DNA of 64,000 nt from Pampus argenteus (Eukaryota > Chordata > Actinopteri > Scombriformes > Stromateidae), in contig CM072860.1 of the NCBI GenBank assembly GCA_036937835.1, positions 8,573,001-8,637,000 of the forward strand, read 5' to 3'. Below are positions 52,147 to 61,100 of the stretch, one piece after another; position 1 is the first letter of the stretch; each line of letters opens with the position of its first letter. The notes beneath the pieces were generated by a model that was not told where the DNA came from, searched no databases, and worked only from the letters and a program-made list of their open reading frames with translations. A program made the translations under genes and the position numbers.

Positions 52147-55100
52147 GTTTATTTCAGTTTTAATTTTAAATCTCATTTTTTTATCTCAATTTTGATCTGA
52201 ATCTGAGAATAATATTTCAAACTTTATCACATTACCAACAAACACACATACATAAAGTAATGGAAAAATAATGGATGCTCAAATAAAATATCTGATGATA
52301 TTCGCACGTTCATTGCTCATTCTAACACTTTCATCATTTCATTTTAAAGTCACTTTAAAATCTAACAAATGTTTCAGTGGAAGAGGCGAAAAGAAAAAAA
52401 AACAGATAGCAATCTCTCATTTCCCTTTCTGGGGGAGAAGATTAGCGAATCTCATACCCGTTTATCATATCAGCCAGAAATATTGAAGCCTCCAGTGGTT
52501 TTCTGCTGATCCAACACTGTCATCATTAAATTGTATTTTCCGAGCTCTCATTCATTTGGACATGGAGAGAATCCTAATCACAACTGCTTGTTCCCTACTG
52601 CGGGAGCAGTAGGAATGCTCTGGAAAACCCCTCTTTATCAATTTTTTATGCATTTTTTTCCTCTGACTTGGACTTTAGCCTATGTCAGCATGTCCCAAAT
52701 TACTAGTTTGAAGCAGAAATAGTTCCCAGCGTTTCATATCTGATGTTAGACATATTAGTATTAATTTAGTTTCATTGCACTCAGGATATCAAAACATGAT
52801 GAATTCATCTGAGAAAGCAGAATTTACTTCATTAATTTGATAATGTGAATAAGGACTGATAGCTGGTCCCACATATCAAGACATTAGGCATAGGCACTGC
52901 TGTACTGTCGCTTCTACGGAAAGACAAACAGCCTACAATCTGTCATGAAGACGAGCTGAAATTAATCAAGAGGAAGAAGCCTTTTATGCCCATGATTGCC
53001 AGAAATGTCTTCAACATCGACACATGACGTAATATGCACAGAGGAAAATTGACAAACTTCCTCCTGGTATAGGTGATATGGGAATTTCCTCGCCTGTAGC
53101 ATTTCTGTAGGTATGTTGTACATGAATATGTTTAATGAATAACTCAATAAAAAACACGTCTTTAATAGTAAAAGGAAAAACTCATGAGATTTATATTGGT
53201 AAACTCTAAGCTCCAATAAAATTCCCAAAGGGGGAAATAAAATAAGCTTCTATCATACCTATAATTTGAATCGTTACATAAACACACACACACCTCAGCA
53301 GTTATCAACATTTCTGCTAAAGTGTGCAATTATGGCCCTGATGCATTAGACAGTTTATCCTGCCAAATCAATTTTTATGTCATCTGTGATTCCACGTTAT
53401 AGCTCTGGACTGTCGGATATCCCTTTGTGCTGTCCAGACTTTCATGAAATTACTCTGGACCCACTGATTACACAACTGCTGGGCTGTATAATAATAATAA
53501 TAATAATAATGATAACAACAAAAAAATGTACAGCACATTTAAAAACAGAGCTTACAAAGTGCTTTGACAGACAAAGCCAAAGTGGGATATTTAGAAGTCA
53601 TAACTACAGAAAGTAGGTAGGGCCAAGCAAACTCACAATTAAACAAAAAGACAAAAGACACACAAACACAGTTGAGAGAAGACAGATGAATGATGAAAAA
53701 AAGATGATAAATGAGAAACAAAAACAGTTAAAAAAAAAAAAACTAAAAGAAATGTAAATATATACAACTAACAAACCAAATACATCAACACATAAAAGCA
53801 AGTCTATAAAAATGGGTACAAGGCGTACACACCAACATGATCATATACAGCAATTAAGAATCTGCAGCTTCACCATCTGAAAAATATGATAACTGTGAAC
53901 AGATCTGGGAAACCTTATAGATAAATTATGTGACCCAATTCATATTATGGTATCTTCCATGGTGTCAGGGAAGAATGCTATATCAGGAGGGGACTTAATC
54001 CTCAAAGGGCTTTCACAGGCTTAATCTCTTCAATGATTCATTCTGCCTCTAAGCATCTGAAACATGTGAAAGCAATATTCCCTATCTAAGACCACAGCGT
54101 TAAAAAGAAAAAAGAAAAAAAAGGATTCTTGCATAGGGAAAATGTGTCAGGATAACAGTGTTCTTTCAATACTCATGTGGTCATCTCCCTTTAGTGATTT
54201 GTTTTGGCTCTAAGTGATTCGAGCACAGTGCAGTGTCATAGTCTCGATCTCTGTTCACTTTGTAATAAACATGCATTGTATAGGGACCTATTAACAAGCA
54301 AGGCAACCGTAGTTATTTCTCCCATGGTCATTTAGTGATTTATAAGGAACCAATTGAAAAGGGTACAGTTACAAGCCGTCACTGCAGCGTGGTAATCTAA
54401 TCTGTGTTTCACACCCAGAATCAATATGAGAATATGAGGCAAGAGCAACAGATGGCAACTGGTAAAAACTGGATGAACGAAGGATGCTTTACAATAGTTA
54501 TGGGATGGATGATAGATGGATAGATATAGATGTTATGTTTGTTTCATATATATTAATTTGAGGAACACTGCAGTCCTCTCATTGTTTCACACAGATCTAA
54601 TGTGTTCATCAGCTGACATGTTTTATCTCTTCAGTGAAGAGGCTTCAGCTGCTTCATGTACGCCAAGATTTGTCTGTTTTTTGTTGCACTTTAAAGACCA
54701 ACTTTACCACCTTAGCCAAGTGTAAAAACCATTGTGACAGTTTCTACTCAGATTTGTGTCATGCCCATAAAAACAGCTGACGTCCTACTGCACAGTATGT
54801 TAAAATAAGTGATAAGTATTTTTTAAAAAGGCCCAAGGAAGTGCAGTGGCAAGTGTGAAGTTTGGATGAGAAGTTGGAGAAAGATGGAAAAAAATCGCCC
54901 CCTTCCAGTAAGATAAATATCATGCATCAAAAAGATTTTGTGGCGCTCTGTTTACTGAGTGCTTTGTTTATCCAACGAGGATACTTAACCATCCAAAATT
55001 AGCATTCAAATATTAACAAGCATGTGAAAAAGATATGATTATAGTGCAAACTTGTAAAGTCACAGGAAGGTTTCAGGGGTATATTTTCTTTCAAGAATGT

Positions 55101-58100
55101 ATTCTGCCTTTTAGTATTTAAATAATTATGAGGGTACATTTCTGTTTTTTCTGGCTCATAATCATGTCATGCAGGAACTACTGACGCCTCTAGAGGATCC
55201 ACCAGCAGATTACATTTCTGTTATTTGATTCACACGCTCACTGCAACTTTTCCTAACTTAGAAAGATGGATAAAAATTTATATAACACTTTTCCAGTCTT
55301 TCCGACCACTCAAAGAGCTCTACACTACACGTTTTCCCATTCGCACACAGTCATACTACACTGATGACGGAGGCTACCATGCACGGTGACAGTTGCTCAT
55401 CAGGAGGGGTTTCTTTTTCTTTTCTTTTCTTCTTTTCTTTTTCTGCTTTATCATAACTGAATACTGACTACTCTGAAAAGAGTTTAGTTAAAGCTTGCAC
55501 TACGTCAGTGTGTTTACCATTGTCTACTGAGTAAAGAACAATTACAAGCGGTGTAAAACAGTCAGTTAAAGGCTTAAAAAGAACATAGTTTCATTTTACT
55601 ATAAATTATTCATATGGAGAAGTTGATTTTTTTTTTTTTTTGTCTAGAAAGTAGTTAAGTTCATCATCATTTATATTCATGCACAACCAACAGCTTTCAT
55701 TTTGAGAATTTTCACCCTGCTGCTTCTCGCTGGCTTTTAACAGATCAGTAGCTTTCAGAAACCATGATTAGTCTCAGTTTTGAAAACAGGAAGCTCCTAG
55801 CGAATTAACATCTTTAATGTTCAACCGCAAAAATGGTGTCAAAGCCGGCTTTCTATCAGGTTTTATTGACTTATGCACAGTTTCCCCGTTACTGACACAG
55901 ACGGAAAAAAAAAATGATCGAAAGCTGAGTTTGTGCTCATTTATCAGTAAAATATATAGACATGTCTGACTGTGAGCTGTGAGCGTCTCATTTCCTAAAA
56001 AACAGATTTATTACAGTTTTTGAAAGCCTAAATGATTGTCCCATCGGGCTGCGTTAGACCCAGTCAGATGCTTGCAGCAGAGTGTTGGGATCCCCAGAAG
56101 TAAAGCTATCAGTGAGGTTGTGCTGTGCATGCTTATAAATTGCAAATAACATATGAATATGGCCTGGTAAAAATAAAAATGTAAGATCAAAACATTTATA
56201 TCCTTTAATCAAAGCACTACAAAGAGCCGGTTCATACAGTATAACGAGACTTACAGGGACTGATGTCTATTCAACTAGTTCCTCCAGGTTTGATTGAGGG
56301 ACTGCAAGTTCACAGCGAGTTTTTTTCACAGTCTCTCTTCAAAGATTTACTTTTAATGTAATTGCTCAAACATGGCTAAGCTGAATTAATATCATCCTTC
56401 TCTGGTCAGTTTCATAATAACATTACTATATACTAGGAGATGGATTTCGAGAAAGCATTTAAGCCCTTCCTATTGAAATATTTCCTCAATGATTTACTTT
56501 TACTATAACATTTTTTTTTTATCTGTTCAAACATGAGATGAGTAGCTGCTTAATGTTAGATGTGCTCAAAGTGCTCTCACACAGTAATGAAATATATTAC
56601 CTTCCCTAAACTGGTGCAGCATGGTCGGCTACCATGAGGAATTTAATCTCAGAACGGGGTTTCAATGGAGAATTACTCTCCTGTGTTTCTGTTTTTTTCT
56701 CACTTTGTTCAACCATCTAATGATGAGCAACAGAAACCACATTATACTCTGTGCATTTGTAGTTTGTGGTTCTTATGTGTGTTCTTGTGATGTACTCTAA
56801 ACACTCCAAGTAATATAAGTTCAATCATTCCGAATAGTTCACTATAATTGAGCATTAAATTAAATGTTTCAGCCTCAAGAGGTCGACTGGGCATATCTCT
56901 TTCAACAAATGTGCCCGTCTTAAGTGTCCGAGTGTTCAAACAGTGGAAAAAAAATTGAATTTACTTTTTGAAACCAGTTGATAAGAAGTGTTGAAAGTGT
57001 TGATAATTGGTCATGCCAACTGTTCAAACATGAGACGTGTATTTTCTTTCTCCGGCCAATTTCTGAGTAATTGCACATTTTTATGACGACAGTATTGGAC
57101 TCTTCATGCCTCAAGAAGTTTCAATAATGTGTGATCTTCTCTATTCATTCAAGAACTCGGAAAAGGTGCACTCATTGTCTATTGAGTGAACTTGCTCACT
57201 TTGGGGGCAGAGAGAGAGACGGAGGAATAAGATGCGTTTTCAATGGCGTATGATTTTCACAGCTCAAACAAGAAAAAACAAAGAGATCACTGTCATCAAT
57301 GAGACATGGGATCCATCTACAGCGATAGGGATGAGAGAATGGGCAAGTAAAAGCATGGCTGTTTTCAAACACTTTAAAATGCAGGAGCACATACACAAAG
57401 AGTTTGATTAACATGATTGAGCCATTGAAAAAAGGAAATTCATGCCTTTCTGACAAGACCACTTGTGTGCTATGACACACAAGGACAATTTTCTTGGTTA
57501 TTCTGAATATTTAGGTCCATTAAAAAAAATATTCCCGTTTCCTGTATGCATGCTACTCACCTCCCCAGTTCTCCAGGCTGAAAAGGTTGTTGAAGTTGTG
57601 GCTGACGAACGGGGAGATCTTCTTCAAGTCGTGGGTTCGAACCCTGGTTGCGAGAAGGGACTGGTGGGCATCCCTGAAAGTGGTATCCATTAGCAACAGA
57701 CCTTGGTGGGCACGGACAGCCTTGGCAAACCCCTCGGGACCGTCACGCAGCAATACGTCGCGGAAACCTATCGGAGGGTCGCCTAATAATAATAAGGGAG
57801 GAAGAGAGAAAGTAAAAGTTTATATAAATAACTATACAGAGGAGTCATAAAAGGAAATATGTTTGTTGCAATGATGTAGTAGTTTGTTAGAAATCAATAC
57901 GAGACGCTGGAGGAATACCTAACACTGTTTCACAGCACTCATACAGATGGAGCAGACATTTTTTTAATAGTCAGATCACAAAAACTGACTCAATTGCATT
58001 GAGAGAAAAAGGGGAAAAAACTTTTATACAACAACTCCAGAGTGGGCTTTCAATTACAGTCATGTGCTAAAAAGAGGGCTGCATATTTTTTTGAAGGATT

Positions 58101-61100
58101 CATGAGTAACTCTTGATTCATCTGATCTTCTATGTGGTGTATTGACTTCATACTCGGCTTGTGTCTGGCGAGATAGATGATGTACACCAAGCGCAACAGG
58201 ACGCCTGGCGAGCAGGTAAACTTACACGGTGTTCTCTCTCTTACACTGTGCTGTTAACAAGCCAGATGCCTTACATAACTTCTGCTAATGAGGTAGACAA
58301 ACCATCTCCTCTCATTGCTGATTCAACCACCTTCAGCTCAAGTAGACCAGCTATAAAAGAATACAGGAATATAAGCACGGTAGCCAGCTTATTAGGCACA
58401 CCACCCACCAATTTGTGAAAATGGATTGCACCCGCTGACAGTGACTCATATATGGCTATGATTTTCTATTAAAAATAAATAAATAAATAAATAAGCAGCT
58501 ACTGTTTAGAGAAACAAGACATCCAAGGGACTGAGCTTGGTACTGTACGGTTGCCAACTGAGACAAACTGGCTGCTATTGCACTTCTCAGGCATTTCTTA
58601 TTTCAGAGCCTCATCTGGTCTATGACCCTGTTTTTAGCTCGCATGACATCTCATGACAACAGTAATCAGAGAGCTGGCACGTTGTTGCAAAGCATACATT
58701 TGTAGTCTATTTCCAAAAGTGTGGAGGCACATGCATTATGTTGAAATCACATTGTATATTTCTAGCCCATTTAAGCAATATTCTTTGACATACTGACACA
58801 TTTAATCTATTTAAAACTCTCTCTAACAATTATATCCAGCAGGCATGCAGTTCCCAGCCAAAGGTTCAGAAAAGGTTGAGGAGAATGAAACAAGTAATGC
58901 AAGCTAACGGATGGATGAGAAACAGGAAAACCATGTGCGCAACATCCATTAAGAGTGTTTTCTGAAACCTTGGGCAACCCAGGATGAAGATGATCAGACA
59001 TGTTGGAGTTAGATCTAATGCAAAGATGTCATACAGAAACATAACTGCTAAAAGCCTGCATAAAAACAATCGCTGTTGTATTCTCCAAAACAAATGCTTT
59101 TATTTCCAGTTTATTACAGCTGAATGGCCCTCAAAATCAAACAAGTTAAATATTGCAGAGTGCTGTATGGATGAGATATAACCTTTATGCTATATGATCT
59201 AATCTTTCTCTCCGCCTGGCAATTAAACACAAGAACAACCAGAGGCATTAAAATATTGGAAGCAGGCTTGGGATCTATCTTTGCTGTGTTGTGTACAATC
59301 ATAAATTGATTAGACTAGTTAATGAGGTACTATATGCTTGCTAGGTTGTCCTCCAACCGTCCCCCTCTTCCTTTTCCTCCTCCCTTCCTCTCTCTCTCTG
59401 TCTGTGCAGTTGAATATTCGCTCCTGACCTTTTATTGTTGTATCTCGTGTGTGTGAAAACAAATGATCTCTGCTATAATTGTCTCCAAGGCTAGCATGAG
59501 CAAAAAATTAATTTCCCCCGCACATACACACACATACACACATACATATATAAATGTAGGTATCTGCGCACAAAATGAGGTCAGTGAAAAACACAGGCTA
59601 GATGAGCTCTGTGAAATCACGTTGTCGAAGCAAATAGATACAGACACTTTGAACTTATCAAGATCAGTGTGTAATAGTGAACACTGGGGAACACACAACA
59701 CACACACACACACACAACACACACACAAAAAAAAAGATTTATACTCCTCCCATTTCTCACACTCATGCAGTCTTACCAAACTTCCTTTACTGTGTTTTTA
59801 CCGCTCGCACCTCGACACAATAGAGAAAATGAGGGCATCTGCACTGGGACTACAGTGACTAAACAATGGCCTGTGCATGTAGTCAGTGTGTGAGTGGATC
59901 TGTGTGCGCACCGTGTCGTACAAAGCACAAAACAAAAAAGTAGTCAAGAAAAGTCCCATGTGGTTGCTTGTGCTTGACAATTGACCCACTTACACACACA
60001 CACACACACTTTCCCGTGCATTGAAAAACATCTCACTCCTACTCCCCACCTTCTTTGACATACTTCACCCGTCTGTCCACCCCTCACACTTCTGTTCTTC
60101 TCCTCCAGCTTAGATAAAGTGAGCTACAGTCCTCTACGGTGCTTTTTTGAGTCGCAATTTGTCTAGGAGACAGTTTTTAGAATAATGCTGGCTTGTCTCG
60201 TCTCTGTCCTGGGTTGACATCTGTCTACTGAGATAACCGTTAAAGGTCTTGTATCTTTTGTCTTCGGGGGCTTTTTAATTAGCAGATCCTGGTGGGGGTT
60301 CCTAATTAGTACCGTATTAAAGTCAGGTGTGATTCAACAGTCAATCAGCTGAGCCTGTGCATGTTAAAAGCAGGTCGATAAATACTGCTACATGTGTCAT
60401 TACAGTCAAGATGTTGACAAATACAGTTAAATCATTTTTGAATGCACAACAGACATTTACATTTAAAATACTTTAGATTTAACCATAACTGCAAAGTCTT
60501 GTGAAAAACTTTGTTTACATTGACAGTAAAGTTTTATAGGAGGTGTGAAACAAACAGAAAGAGATGTGTTTAGAGAGAACAAAGAAGAAAGCAGAATGTT
60601 ACACACATGAAAAAAGAAAGTATCTGCAAAGAGTCTTTATGGCTCATTTTCAAAGCTACCTAAAACTGAGTTTTGGACCTAAACAGAAGTAAAGAATACA
60701 AAGCTGCCAAAGAAAAGCCTTTTCTGTTTGAAGATGGTTAATGAAAGCATCCAAAACTACAGACGGGTAGAGAAAGAAAAACTGAGAAATTTACTTAAAT
60801 CTGTCTGCATTTAATATATACACTTTTCACACAAGTTGTGTTTCTGCACACAAATTGTTCATATTATACTGTTAACCCTTGTTATATATAATCCCTAGAA
60901 AAGAAAAAGATAATCACAACAGGGAGGTAGAAAGTAGTCTGTCATTTTATTTAGTCACTCTTCCTAAAGCTAGCTCAGAGGCATCTGATGATTAACCTCT
61001 AGATGTCCTCCATTAAATAAATCCAGGCAATAATTAGAACAAGGTGTACTTCTACACCAGCGATGAACCACAAGCAATCTGTCATCGGAGGGAACCTTTC

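Larger units (their letters stand above)
52114..57560 (-). other. pc intron between coding exons 3 and 4
   Basis: A 5.4-kb phase-1 intron with an AC run next to the acceptor and interspersed repeats at 53480 and 55262. A T/C-rich patch lies at about 55410-55445. No coding signal is seen. Confidence 0.85.

Noticed and set aside
57463..57850. Plus-strand ORFs of 76 and 87 codons
   Set aside because: Antisense shadows of pc coding exon 3.
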